Origin: Streptomyces sp. Act143
Lineage (GTDB): Bacteria > Actinomycetota > Actinomycetes > Streptomycetales > Streptomycetaceae
Direction: 5' to 3'
DNA length: 64,000 nucleotides
Assembly (NCBI RefSeq): GCF_003143935.1
Contig: NZ_QFRX01000001.1
Location: 8,457,507-8,521,506, forward strand
The first letter of the stretch is position 1; every line of letters begins with the position of its first letter. The notes below the pieces were generated by a model, which had not been told where the DNA came from, ran no database searches, and was given only the letters and a program-made list of their open reading frames with translations. This document shows, piece by piece, positions 44,170 through 52,226 of the stretch. Position numbers and translations under genes: made by a program.

Positions 44170-44790
44170 ATGTTCCGCAAGCTTCTCGCCGTGGCCTGCC
44201 TGCTCACCGCACTCGCCCCCGGCCTCGCGCACGCGGCCCCGCCGCCCCCGGCCCCCGGCCCGAACCCGACACCCGTGCGGTACGACTGCGCCCGCGACGG
44301 CTGGCCCTGGGCCTGCGTCGCGGAGTGCGAGAGCAGCGGGCGCTGGAACGTCAATACCGGCAACGGCTTCTACGGCGGGCTCCAGTTCTGGCAGCCCACC
44401 TGGGAGGAGTTCGGCGGGCTCACCTACGCCCCGCGCGCGGACCTCGCCACCCGCGCACAGCAGATCGCGGTCGCCCAGGAGGTGCTGGCCGTACAGGGCT
44501 GGGGGGCCTGGCCGGTCTGTTCGCGCCGGTACGGGCTCCAGGGCCGGATGCACACCGTGAAGCGCGGCGACACGCTCTCGGTACTCGCCCGCACGTACCG
44601 CGTCCCGGGCGGGTGGCGGGCGCTGTACCGGGCCAACAAGGACATGATCGGGCGCTATCCGGACCGGCTGAACGCGGGGACGTTGCTGGTCATTCCGAAG
44701 GGCTCGGGGGGTGTGCGGGGCGCGAGCCGGGCTGTCGCCGTGTTCGGGGCGCCGCTCGCTCCGGTTCCCGCTCGGCCGCCTCTCCGCTGA
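44170..44790 (+). CDS. Second secreted Rpf-like muralytic enzyme with LysM
   Basis: This 206-aa protein has a signal peptide (about 1-22), a Pro-rich spacer, an Rpf domain (VAECESSGRWNVNTGNG, catalytic Glu54; FYGGLQFWQPTWEEFGG), a LysM domain (MHTVKRGDTLSVLARTY, about 135-180) and a short basic/proline tail. It is a tandem paralogue of the preceding gene, separated by a terminator. Its last 101 nt are antisense to the end of the convergent LivF-type ATPase gene, which is unusually long for two conserved genes. Confidence 0.9.
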   Translation: MFRKLLAVACLLTALAPGLAHAAPPPPAPGPNPTPVRYDCARDGWPWACVAECESSGRWNVNTGNGFYGGLQFWQPTWEEFGGLTYAPRADLATRAQQIAVAQEVLAVQGWGAWPVCSRRYGLQGRMHTVKRGDTLSVLARTYRVPGGWRALYRANKDMIGRYPDRLNAGTLLVIPKGSGGVRGASRAVAVFGAPLAPVPARPPLR

Positions 44791-45421
44791 ACACCACCGC
44801 GCCGCGCCGCAGTTCGTACACGAGGACCGGGGTCCGGGGCGCCGCCCGATCGCGCAGGGCGGGTGGCAGACGTTGTTCCGCCAGGACCACGCAGGCGTCC
44901 AGACCGGCCAGCAGGGCGTACGTGCGGGCCGCGACCGCCGGCGACATGCCCTGCGTGGGCTCGTCGACGAGGAGGACACGCGCGCGGGTCAGCAGCGCGC
45001 GGGCGAGGGCCAGCATGCGCTGCTCGCCGCCGGAGAGGGTGCCCGCGCGGCGCGCGAGGAGGGCCTCCAGCTGGGGGTACGCCTCGAAGGCCGGGGCGTG
45101 GGCGTGGGCCGGCGCGGCCAGTTCGAGGTTCTCGCGGACGGTGAGGGAGCCGAACACCGCCTGGCGTTCGGGGACCAGGTGGAGGCCGCGGCGGGCGCGT
45201 TCGTGGGCGGGGGTGCGGGTGATGTCGGTGCCGTCCCAGACGACGGCGCCGCCCGACAGGGGGACGGTGCCGGCGAGGGCGCGCAGGGCGGTCGTCCGGC
45301 CGGAGCCGTTGCGGCCCAGCAGCACGGTGAGGCCGGGGGCGGGGGCGGCGAGGGTGATGCCGTGGAGTGCCTCCAGGGGGCCGTAGCGCACGCGCGCGTG
45401 GCGCAGGGAGAGGGCCGTCAT
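44690..45421 (-). CDS. Branched-chain-amino-acid-type ABC ATPase (LivF-like)
   Basis: This 243-aa ATPase has Walker A LLGRNGSGRTTALRAL, with Arg in place of the usual Lys (GSGRTT); the signature LSGGEQRMLALARAL; and Walker B VLLVDEPTQGMSP. The Lys-to-Arg change in Walker A is odd and may lower hydrolysis. It is coupled to the fused permease/ATPase gene (ATGA). The C-terminal ~33 residues are low-complexity and are encoded opposite the end of the second rpf gene. Confidence 0.88.
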   Translation of the reverse strand: MTALSLRHARVRYGPLEALHGITLAAPAPGLTVLLGRNGSGRTTALRALAGTVPLSGGAVVWDGTDITRTPAHERARRGLHLVPERQAVFGSLTVRENLELAAPAHAHAPAFEAYPQLEALLARRAGTLSGGEQRMLALARALLTRARVLLVDEPTQGMSPAVAARTYALLAGLDACVVLAEQRLPPALRDRAAPRTPVLVYELRRGAVVFSGEAAEREPERAAPRTRRQPGSRPAHPPSPSE

Positions 45422-48288
45422 GGGGCGGGCTCCCGGGCACCGAGGCGGTCGAGTACGTGCTCGGGTGGGCCGGAGGCGATGATGCGGCCCGCGGCCATGA
45501 CATGGACGACGTCCGCGAGGTCGGCCACGAGGTCGAGATCGTGCTCGACGACGAGCAGGGCCGTGCCGTCGGCGGCGAGGGCCTTCAGGACACGGGCCAG
45601 TGCGGTCACCTCGGTGGTGTCGAGGCCGGCGGCGGGTTCGTCGAGGAGGAGGACGCGAGGGGCGCCGGCGAGGGCTCTGGCGAGTTCCACCCGGCGGAGG
45701 GTGCCGGTGGGGAGGTCGGCGGCGGGGAGAGCGCTGAGCGGGCCGTCCAGGGCGAGGAGTCTGAGGGCCTGGTGGGTGGCGGCGGCCGGGTCGGGGGCGT
45801 GGCTCTGTTCGGCGCCCACGCGCACGTTCTCGGCCACGGTGAGGGTGGGGAAGACGGCGAGTTGCTGGAAGGTGCGGGCGACACCGAGGCGGGTGCGGGC
45901 GTGGGCGGGGAGGCGGGTGATGTCCTGGCCCGCGTAGCGGACTTCGCCGTGGGTGGGGCGGTGGGTGCCGGCGAGGCAGTTGAAGAGGGTGGTCTTTCCG
46001 GCGCCGTTGGGCCCGATGACGGCGGTGATGCGGCCGGGGTGGACGGTGAGGTCGACCCCGTCGAGGGCGGTGAAGGTGTCGTAGCGGGCGCGGAGACGGT
46101 GCGTGGTGAGCACACGGCCCGCACCCGCGCCCGGTTTCCCGCCCGCACGACCCGTGCGGGTCTCGTGGCCGGGCGCGGGTGGCCCTTGCGGGGGTTGAGC
46201 GGCGTCGGCGGTTGCGGCTGCGGTTGTGCCGGGTTTCCTGCGTGTGTGGGTGGTGTGGGTCTCGTCGTGGGGTGCGGGTGGTGCTTGAGGGGGTGGGGCG
46301 GCGTCGGCGGTTGGCGCCGTGGTCGTGCCGGGTTTCCTCTGCGTGCGGGCGGTGCGGGGCTCGTGGCCGGGTGTGGGTGGCTGCGGGGGTTCGGCGTCCG
46401 TGGCGGTACGTGCGGGCGGCGCTGCGTGCCGTTGCGTGGACCTGAGCCGTTCCCGTACCTCCACCCCGGCCGCCGTCAGCCGTACCCCCCTCCGCAACCG
46501 CAGCCGTTCCACCCCAGCCCTGAGCGCTTCGTACGGTCCCCCCGGGAACCGGCCCACCAGCACCGCCAGCACGCCGATCAGCGCCGCCGCCACCCCGCCC
46601 CGGGCCCCCGCGTCCAGGCCGACCAGCAGGGCCGCCGCGGTCAGGGCGCCCAGGGTGCTGTCGGCGCCCAGGACCATGACCGCGGCGAACCAGAGCAGGC
46701 CGCGGACCGGGTCGAAGGCGCCGGGGTCGAAGGCGCGTACGCCCATGCCGAGCATGCCGCCGCCCAGCGCGGCGAGGGCGGCGCCCGCCACGAAGGCCAG
46801 GAGCTTCAAGGACGGGACCTGCACGCCCGCCGCCGACGCTCCCGACTCGTGGTCCCGCATCGCCGCCAGGGCCCGGCCCGTGCGGCCCGTACGCAGCAGG
46901 CGGGTCGCGCACAGGGCCGCCGCCAGCAGGGCCAGCTCCAGGACGTAGTAGGCGCGGTCGCCTTCGAAGCCCGCCGGGCGGCCCAGGCCCAGGCCCGCCG
47001 TGGCGTACGGCTGGGCGAAGACGAAGCGGCTCACCCCCACGCCCACCGCGAAGGTGGCCAGCGCCAGGGCCAGGCCGCGGCGGGTGATCGCCGGCCAGCC
47101 CGTCAGGAGGCCCAGCGGGGCGACCAGGAGGACCGACAGGGCCAGGGCCGGCAGTTCGGGCACCTGGGGGAGGCCCGGGAAGCGGCCCGTGGACAGCAGC
47201 GCCGTGAACAGGGCGCCCAGGCCCGCGTACGCCGCCTGGCCGAGGGAGATCTGGCCGCCCCTGCCCGTCACCACCACCAGCGACAGCAGCACCACGCCCA
47301 GCGCCGGCACCTGCACCGACGTGTGCAGGTCCGAGCCCGCGAAGCCCAGCGGCAGCAGGAACAGCACCACCGCCACGATCCAGGCGCCCGGCGGTGTCGG
47401 CACGCGCGCGGTGGCCGTGCGGGGCAGGGCGTCCCGGGTGCCGATGCGGGGGAGGGCCAGAGCTGCCAGCAGCAGGGCCACGACGAAGAGGTTCGCGCCC
47501 ATCGCCTGGAGCAGCGGCTCGGCCCAGCCGGACGGGTGCAGACGGGTCAGCTGGCTCTGTCCCACACCCACGGCCAGCGCCACCAGCACCGCCACCGGCA
47601 GGCTGCGCATCCGGGCCGCCACCGCCACCGCCACCACCTCCATGACCAGCAGCGGCAGGCCGTACGGGTCCAGGCGCACGTACGGCGCCAGCAGCACGCC
47701 CGTCAGACCCGCCGTGAACGCCCCGAACGCCCAGCCCGCCGCGGCCACCCGGTCCGCGTCGATGCCGCCGAGCACGGCCAGGTGACGGTCGTCCACCACC
47801 GCGCGCAGCTCCCGGCCGAAGCGTGTCCAGCGGATCACCGCCCCCACGCCCGCCGCCAGGACCAGGGCGACCGCCAGCTGACCCCACGGGTCCGCCGACA
47901 CCAGCTCCGGCGCGTCGTCCCTCGCCCCCTGCCCCCACACCAGCGCGGCCCCGCCCACCAGCAGCACGAACACCCCGATGGACGCCACCAGCGTCTGCGC
48001 GGGATCGTCGCCCAGCACTGACAGGGGGCGGAAGACGAAACGCTCCAGCACCACCCCGAGCCCCGGCGCCAGCACCAGCAGCGTCGCCGTCGCCCCCGCC
48101 CACAGCGGCCAGCCCCACTCCACCACGCACTGCCGCAGCACGTACGCGCACACCATGGCGATCGCCCCGTGCGCGAAGTTGAGGACGCCCGTCGCGCGGT
48201 ACGTCACGATCAGGCCGATCCCGGTGAGCGCGGCGGCGCTGCCGACGGACAGGCCGGCGAGCGTGAGGTCGTAGGTGAGGGAGGACAT
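45418..48288 (-). CDS. LivH-LivM-LivG fusion: two permeases and one ATPase in a single protein
   Basis: This 956-aa protein joins a LivH-like permease (about 1-290; VGSAAALTGIGLIVTYRATG, then VLNFAHGA), a LivM-like permease (about 305-600; GRGGQISLGQAAYAGLGALF) and, after a ~125-residue linker with three 33-aa repeats, a LivG-like ATPase (about 720-956; GPNGAGKTTLFNCLAG, LPTGTLRRVELARALAG, VLLLDEPAAGLD). The ABC signature is LPTGTLRR, not LSGGQ. It would form the importer for a branched-chain amino acid or related substrate with the LivF-type ATPase and a separate binding lipoprotein. The continuous frame argues for a real fusion, not frameshifted neighbours. Confidence 0.9.
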   Translation of the reverse strand: MSSLTYDLTLAGLSVGSAAALTGIGLIVTYRATGVLNFAHGAIAMVCAYVLRQCVVEWGWPLWAGATATLLVLAPGLGVVLERFVFRPLSVLGDDPAQTLVASIGVFVLLVGGAALVWGQGARDDAPELVSADPWGQLAVALVLAAGVGAVIRWTRFGRELRAVVDDRHLAVLGGIDADRVAAAGWAFGAFTAGLTGVLLAPYVRLDPYGLPLLVMEVVAVAVAARMRSLPVAVLVALAVGVGQSQLTRLHPSGWAEPLLQAMGANLFVVALLLAALALPRIGTRDALPRTATARVPTPPGAWIVAVVLFLLPLGFAGSDLHTSVQVPALGVVLLSLVVVTGRGGQISLGQAAYAGLGALFTALLSTGRFPGLPQVPELPALALSVLLVAPLGLLTGWPAITRRGLALALATFAVGVGVSRFVFAQPYATAGLGLGRPAGFEGDRAYYVLELALLAAALCATRLLRTGRTGRALAAMRDHESGASAAGVQVPSLKLLAFVAGAALAALGGGMLGMGVRAFDPGAFDPVRGLLWFAAVMVLGADSTLGALTAAALLVGLDAGARGGVAAALIGVLAVLVGRFPGGPYEALRAGVERLRLRRGVRLTAAGVEVRERLRSTQRHAAPPARTATDAEPPQPPTPGHEPRTARTQRKPGTTTAPTADAAPPPQAPPAPHDETHTTHTRRKPGTTAAATADAAQPPQGPPAPGHETRTGRAGGKPGAGAGRVLTTHRLRARYDTFTALDGVDLTVHPGRITAVIGPNGAGKTTLFNCLAGTHRPTHGEVRYAGQDITRLPAHARTRLGVARTFQQLAVFPTLTVAENVRVGAEQSHAPDPAAATHQALRLLALDGPLSALPAADLPTGTLRRVELARALAGAPRVLLLDEPAAGLDTTEVTALARVLKALAADGTALLVVEHDLDLVADLADVVHVMAAGRIIASGPPEHVLDRLGAREPAP
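46128..46424 (-). repeat. Three tandem 99-bp repeats in the fusion linker
   Basis: The landmark TTT of each unit lies at 46135, 46234 and 46333, an exact 99-bp period (33 codons). The units encode variants of PAPGHETRT, a basic stretch with KPG, then TADAA and PPQ. The first and third copies are more diverged. The repeats preserve the reading frame. Confidence 0.8.
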
Positions 48289-48301
48289 CGGCGGCGGCGC
48301 C

Positions 48302-48769
48302 TCAGTCGGTCTCTTCGGCGGGCTCGCAGATGGGGCAGGCGCCCAGCTCGCCGCTCGCCACCAGCTTCGCGTCCACCGGAACCGCCTCCACCTTCCCGGC
48401 CACCAGAGGACAGTCCGCGCGGTGCCACAGGGTGCCGCCCGGCACCATCAGCAGATCCACGCTGATCGCGAGGGGAGCCGTGGCCGGTTCCGCAGGTGTC
48501 TCCGGCTCGGCGGCCACCAGGAGGCCGTACAGCTCCTCCACGCGCGCGGCGGCGATCGTGTCCCGGCCACGCGCCAGCAGCACCGCACCCGCGACGATCA
48601 GCGCGGCGCCGGGGATCGTGCAGGAGGCCAGATAGGGCAGCTGGCGTTCGGCGAACCGCTCGCCGGAGACGCCGTACCAGCCGAGGACGCACAGCACCGC
48701 ACCCGCGGCGAGCGCGGCCCAGCCCGCCCACTGGGCGGGGTGCACGGTCCGCAGTCGGGCTGTCCGCAT
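48302..48769 (-). CDS. Membrane protein with C-terminal Cys/His cluster, first gene of the Liv operon
   Basis: This 155-aa protein has two transmembrane segments (WAALAAGAVLCVLGWYGV; IPGAALIVAGAVLLARG) and a soluble tail with HRADCPLVAGK and ACPIC, spaced like a zinc-binding Ada-type site. It precedes the fusion gene by 13 nt, so it is co-transcribed. The role is unknown; it could be a metal-sensing or accessory subunit. ATG 48769 has GGGAG 5 nt upstream; ATG 48784 is an alternative. Confidence 0.75.
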   Translation of the reverse strand: MRTARLRTVHPAQWAGWAALAAGAVLCVLGWYGVSGERFAERQLPYLASCTIPGAALIVAGAVLLARGRDTIAAARVEELYGLLVAAEPETPAEPATAPLAISVDLLMVPGGTLWHRADCPLVAGKVEAVPVDAKLVASGELGACPICEPAEETD

Positions 48770-48892
48770 CTCTGGCTCCCACATGTCGCGTGGCTGTCCA
48801 TGCCGGCCAATCTTTTGCACTATGCCTTCTGGAAGCTGACCCTGAAAGCACCGGGCGCACATGGCCCGGACCGACACCCGGTGGTGAGCCAG

Positions 48893-49444
48893 ATGGTTCT
48901 CGGGAGCGACCGCAAGTGGGGGAACGGCAGCCGGGGGCTGGTGGCGGTGGTGTTCGTCCTCGCCGCGTCCCTCACGGCCTGCAGCGACGACAGCGGTGGC
49001 GGCAGCGACAGCCCGCCGCCCACCCCGACCCCGGAGACGACGACGAGCGCGCCCGCCAGTCCCTCCGCGAGCGGGCCCGCCGACGAGGCGGCGGCCGAGA
49101 AGGAGATCAAGGAGAACTGGCAGAAGTTCTTCGACCCCAAGACGTCCACCAAGGACAAGCAGGCCGTCCTGGAGGACGGCGACAAGATGGGCCCCGTCCT
49201 GGCGGCCTTCAGCGGTGACGACCGGGGCGGGCAGGTGAAGGCCCAGGTCACCGAGGTGGAGTTCACCGCGCCGACCGAGGCGAACGTGACGTACACGCTG
49301 CTCCTGAACGGTGCCACCGCCCTGCCGGACGCCTCCGGGAAGGCCGTGGCGCAGGACGGCACCTGGAAGGTGTCCGTGACGACGCTGTGCGCCCTGGTCC
49401 AGCTGAGCGGGAATGCGTCGGCGTCGGCCCTGCCGGGCTGCTGA
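48893..49444 (+). CDS. Lipoprotein of unknown function
   Basis: This 183-aa protein has a lipoprotein signal (AVVFVLAASLTAC), a Gly/Ser/Pro/Thr-rich spacer and a C-terminal ~110-residue domain (EKEIKENWQKFFDPKTSTKD; QVTEVEFTAPTEANVTYTLL), reminiscent of NTF2/low-molecular-weight antigen-like folds found in actinobacterial lipoproteins. ATG 48893 is the start I prefer; GTG 48881 and 48884 are possible. Its end overlaps the binding-protein gene by 32 nt, so it is co-expressed with the transporter. Confidence 0.75.
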   Translation: MVLGSDRKWGNGSRGLVAVVFVLAASLTACSDDSGGGSDSPPPTPTPETTTSAPASPSASGPADEAAAEKEIKENWQKFFDPKTSTKDKQAVLEDGDKMGPVLAAFSGDDRGGQVKAQVTEVEFTAPTEANVTYTLLLNGATALPDASGKAVAQDGTWKVSVTTLCALVQLSGNASASALPGC

Positions 49445-50711
49445 GGCCGCGGCCGTGGTGCTGCTGCTCGCCCTGGGGACGGCGTGCGGCAGCCGGCTCC
49501 CGGAGAGCGACTTCGAGGCCCGCGACCGGACCACGCCTGCCCAGGACGCCGGCCCGATCCGCGTCGGCATCGTCAGCAGCGCCACCAGCCCGGTCGGCGG
49601 CGACACCTTCACCGGCCCCCGCGACGGCGCCAAGGCGTACTTCGAGCGTCTCAACGCGCGCGGGGGCATCGACGGCCGCCCGGTCGAGGTGCGGGAGTGC
49701 GACGACGGCGGCAGCGGCGTCGGCAACAACACCTGCGTCCACCGGCTGATCGACGAGGACCGGGTCGTCGCCCTGGTCGCCACCACGTCCCTCGACTACG
49801 CGGGCGCCTCCCGCGTCTCCCACGCGCGCGTGCCCGACATCGGCGGCCAGCCCATCGGCAACGCCTACGACACCTGGCCGCACCTCTACGGCATCTACGG
49901 CAGCCTCGCGCCCCGCAACGGCACCACCGGCTGGGACGGCAAGCAGTACGGCGGCACCGAGGTCTACCGGTACTTCAAGCGCGAGCACGGGGCGCGCACG
50001 GCCGCCGTCGTCTCGTACAACCAGGCCGCGTCCGCCGCCTACGCCCGGCTCGTCGTCCAGGGACTGAAGGCCGAGGGGTACGAGGTCGTCAACGAGCAGG
50101 TCGACTTCGCGCTGCCCAACTTCCGTGCCGTCGCGGCCGACCTCAAGGACCGGGGCGTCGACCTCGTGTTCGACGCGATCGACACGCACGGCAACGCCCG
50201 GCTGTGCGAGGCGATGGACGACGCCGGAGTCCGGGTCACCGCCAAGGTCACCAACGTCCAGAACTGGACCTCCGACGTCCCCGACGACTACCAGGACTCC
50301 CCGCGCTGCCGCAACGCCCTGTGGGCCACCGGGTCCAGCCGGAACTACGAGGACACGGGCCAGGCAGCCGTACGGGAGTTCCGGGACGCCACCAAGGGCC
50401 TGAAGTCGCACTCCCAGTGGCAGCTGGAGGGGTGGGCGGCGGCGATGTGGTTCACGGACACCGCGAGGGCCTGCGCGAAGACGGCCGGCGGCATCACGCG
50501 CGCGTGCGTCGACGACCGGATGAACCACGGCGCGGACCACACCGCGGACGGGCTGCTGCTCCCGGTCCGGTTCGAGCGGCTGGCCGAGCCGCCGAAGACC
50601 CGCCGGACCTGCCTGTCCGTGGCCCGCTGGCAGGACGGGAAGGGGTGGGTCTCCCAGGGCGACATGAACGACACCTGCTTCGACGTTCCGCAGCTTTCCT
50701 ATCGGCAGTAA
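49413..50711 (+). CDS. Branched-chain-amino-acid-type ABC substrate-binding lipoprotein
   Basis: This 432-aa exported lipoprotein has a lipobox LGTAC (signal about 1-25) and a periplasmic-binding-protein type I fold (IRVGIVSSATSPVGGDTFTG; AKAYFERLNARGGIDGRPVE; AAVVSYNQAASAAYARLVVQ), as in LivK. The start overlaps the preceding lipoprotein gene by 32 nt with GAGCGGGA just upstream. It is divergent from the Liv permease/ATPase operon and would supply the substrate. The substrate is not indicated by sequence. Confidence 0.9.
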   Translation: MRRRRPCRAAEAAAVVLLLALGTACGSRLPESDFEARDRTTPAQDAGPIRVGIVSSATSPVGGDTFTGPRDGAKAYFERLNARGGIDGRPVEVRECDDGGSGVGNNTCVHRLIDEDRVVALVATTSLDYAGASRVSHARVPDIGGQPIGNAYDTWPHLYGIYGSLAPRNGTTGWDGKQYGGTEVYRYFKREHGARTAAVVSYNQAASAAYARLVVQGLKAEGYEVVNEQVDFALPNFRAVAADLKDRGVDLVFDAIDTHGNARLCEAMDDAGVRVTAKVTNVQNWTSDVPDDYQDSPRCRNALWATGSSRNYEDTGQAAVREFRDATKGLKSHSQWQLEGWAAAMWFTDTARACAKTAGGITRACVDDRMNHGADHTADGLLLPVRFERLAEPPKTRRTCLSVARWQDGKGWVSQGDMNDTCFDVPQLSYRQ

Positions 50712-50775
50712 GGCAACCAAAAGGCAAAGTCGTGGGTCTAACCAGGCAGCACAGCCGAGGAAGGATCCGTACCGC

Positions 50776-51138
50776 ATGACAACGTTGGCCCGGCCGACGG
50801 CACCCCTGCGTGCCGACTGCATCGCCGACACCGCGGGCGGGCTGACCTTCGACGTCACCGTGGACGCGAGGGGCGGCGCCGCTCACCTCGTGCTGCGCCG
50901 ACGCGAGGGGCACCAGGAGGTGTTCCTGCCGCTCACCCCGGGCACCGGCGGCAGGCTGCGCGCCGCGCTGCCGAGCAGCGTGCTGCTCCCGGAGGGCTGC
51001 TGGGACGCGTACGCGCGCGTGGCGGACGACGAGTGGCGTCTGATGCCCGGCGTCATGGACCTGCGGGCCGCCGACGGCCGCGTCCCGTACGAGACCCGCC
51101 ACGGCAACCTCAGTCTCCGCTGCGGCCCCGCCGGCTGA
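50776..51138 (+). CDS. Small unknown soluble protein
   Basis: This 120-aa protein is beta-strand-rich (LTFDVTVDARGGAAHLVLRR; REGHQEVFLPLTPGTGGRLR) with no signal or membrane segment and no recognised family. ATG 50776 has GAGGAAGGA upstream. It lies 64 nt after the substrate-binding protein gene and before a WYL regulator. Confidence 0.65.
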   Translation: MTTLARPTAPLRADCIADTAGGLTFDVTVDARGGAAHLVLRRREGHQEVFLPLTPGTGGRLRAALPSSVLLPEGCWDAYARVADDEWRLMPGVMDLRAADGRVPYETRHGNLSLRCGPAG

Positions 51139-51185
51139 CCCGTTGCGGACCGCGGCTGTCCTCGATCGCTGGCAGACTCGGCCCC

Positions 51186-52226
51186 ATGTTGGAGACCTCG
51201 GCACGACTCCTGCGCCTGCTCTCGCTCCTCCAGGCCCACCGCGAATGGTCCGGCGCCGACCTCGCCGACCGCCTCGGTGTCACCCCGCGCACCGTGCGCC
51301 GGGACGTCGACCGGCTGCGCGAGCTGGGCTACCCCGTCAACGCCAGCCCCGGCACCGGCGGCGGCTACCAGCTGGGCGCGGGCGCCGAGCTGCCGCCGCT
51401 GCTGCTGGACGACGACGAGGCCGTCGCCGTCGCCGTCGGCCTGCGCACGGCCGCCGGACAGGGCATCGAGGGCATCGGCGAGACCTCGGTACGCGCCCTC
51501 GCCAAGCTGGAGCAGGTCCTGCCGAACCGCCTGCGCCGCCGGGTGGGCGCGCTGAACGCGTTCACCGTGCCGATGCTGCGCGGCCCGCAGCCGAGCGCCG
51601 TCGACCCGGCCGTGCTGACCGAGCTCGCCAACCTCTGCCGGGACGCCGAGCGGCTGCGCTTCGAGTACAGCGACCACGGGGGCGCGCCCAGCCGCCGTAC
51701 CGTCGAACCGCACCGCCTGGTGTGCACCGAGCGCCGCTGGTACCTGGTCGCCTGGGACCTCGACCGGGACGACTGGCGGACCTTCCGCGTCGACCGCGTC
51801 ACCCCCAAGCCGCCGCACGGCCCCCGTTTCACCCCGCGCACCCCGCCCGCCGAGGACCTCGCCGCCTACGTCTCCCGGGGCGTCTCCACGCGCGCGTACG
51901 CCGCCCATGCCGTCGTCCGGCTGCTGGTGCCCGTCGAGGAGGCCGCCGAGCGGATCTCACCGAGCGCGGGGCAACTGGAGGCGGACGGACCCGACGCCTG
52001 CATCCTGCGCACCGGGGCCGCGAGCCTCGACGTGATGGTCATTCACGTGATGATGACCGGCTTCGAGTTCGAGGTGCTGGAGCCCGCCGAGCTGACGGAG
52101 GCGATCAGGACGGCTCACGGCCGGCTTGCTCGGACTCTGGCTCGGGCTGCGGAGCCAGCGCCGCGTACTCGGGATGGTGCAGGTCGAACGCCGGGGACTC
52201 GGAGCGGATCCGTGGCAGCGTCGTGA
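51186..52226 (+). CDS. WYL-domain transcriptional regulator (YafY type)
   Basis: This 346-aa regulator has an N-terminal HTH (ARLLRLLSLLQAHREWSGAD; RLGVTPRTVRRDVDRLRELG) and a WYL domain (about 150-230; RRTVEPHRLVCTERRWYLVA, FRVDRVT). WYL domains sense nucleotide-like or stress ligands; the target genes are unknown. ATG 51186 is the likely start, close to an Arg-rich upstream open frame that is not credible. The last 122 nt run antisense to the end of ctaD. Confidence 0.85.
   Translation: MLETSARLLRLLSLLQAHREWSGADLADRLGVTPRTVRRDVDRLRELGYPVNASPGTGGGYQLGAGAELPPLLLDDDEAVAVAVGLRTAAGQGIEGIGETSVRALAKLEQVLPNRLRRRVGALNAFTVPMLRGPQPSAVDPAVLTELANLCRDAERLRFEYSDHGGAPSRRTVEPHRLVCTERRWYLVAWDLDRDDWRTFRVDRVTPKPPHGPRFTPRTPPAEDLAAYVSRGVSTRAYAAHAVVRLLVPVEEAAERISPSAGQLEADGPDACILRTGAASLDVMVIHVMMTGFEFEVLEPAELTEAIRTAHGRLARTLARAAEPAPRTRDGAGRTPGTRSGSVAAS

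Noticed and set aside
44690..48151. 1153-residue open frame on the minus strand
   Set aside because: Only the last 243 residues are the LivF-type ATPase; the upstream part is an out-of-frame reading of the LivHMG fusion gene.
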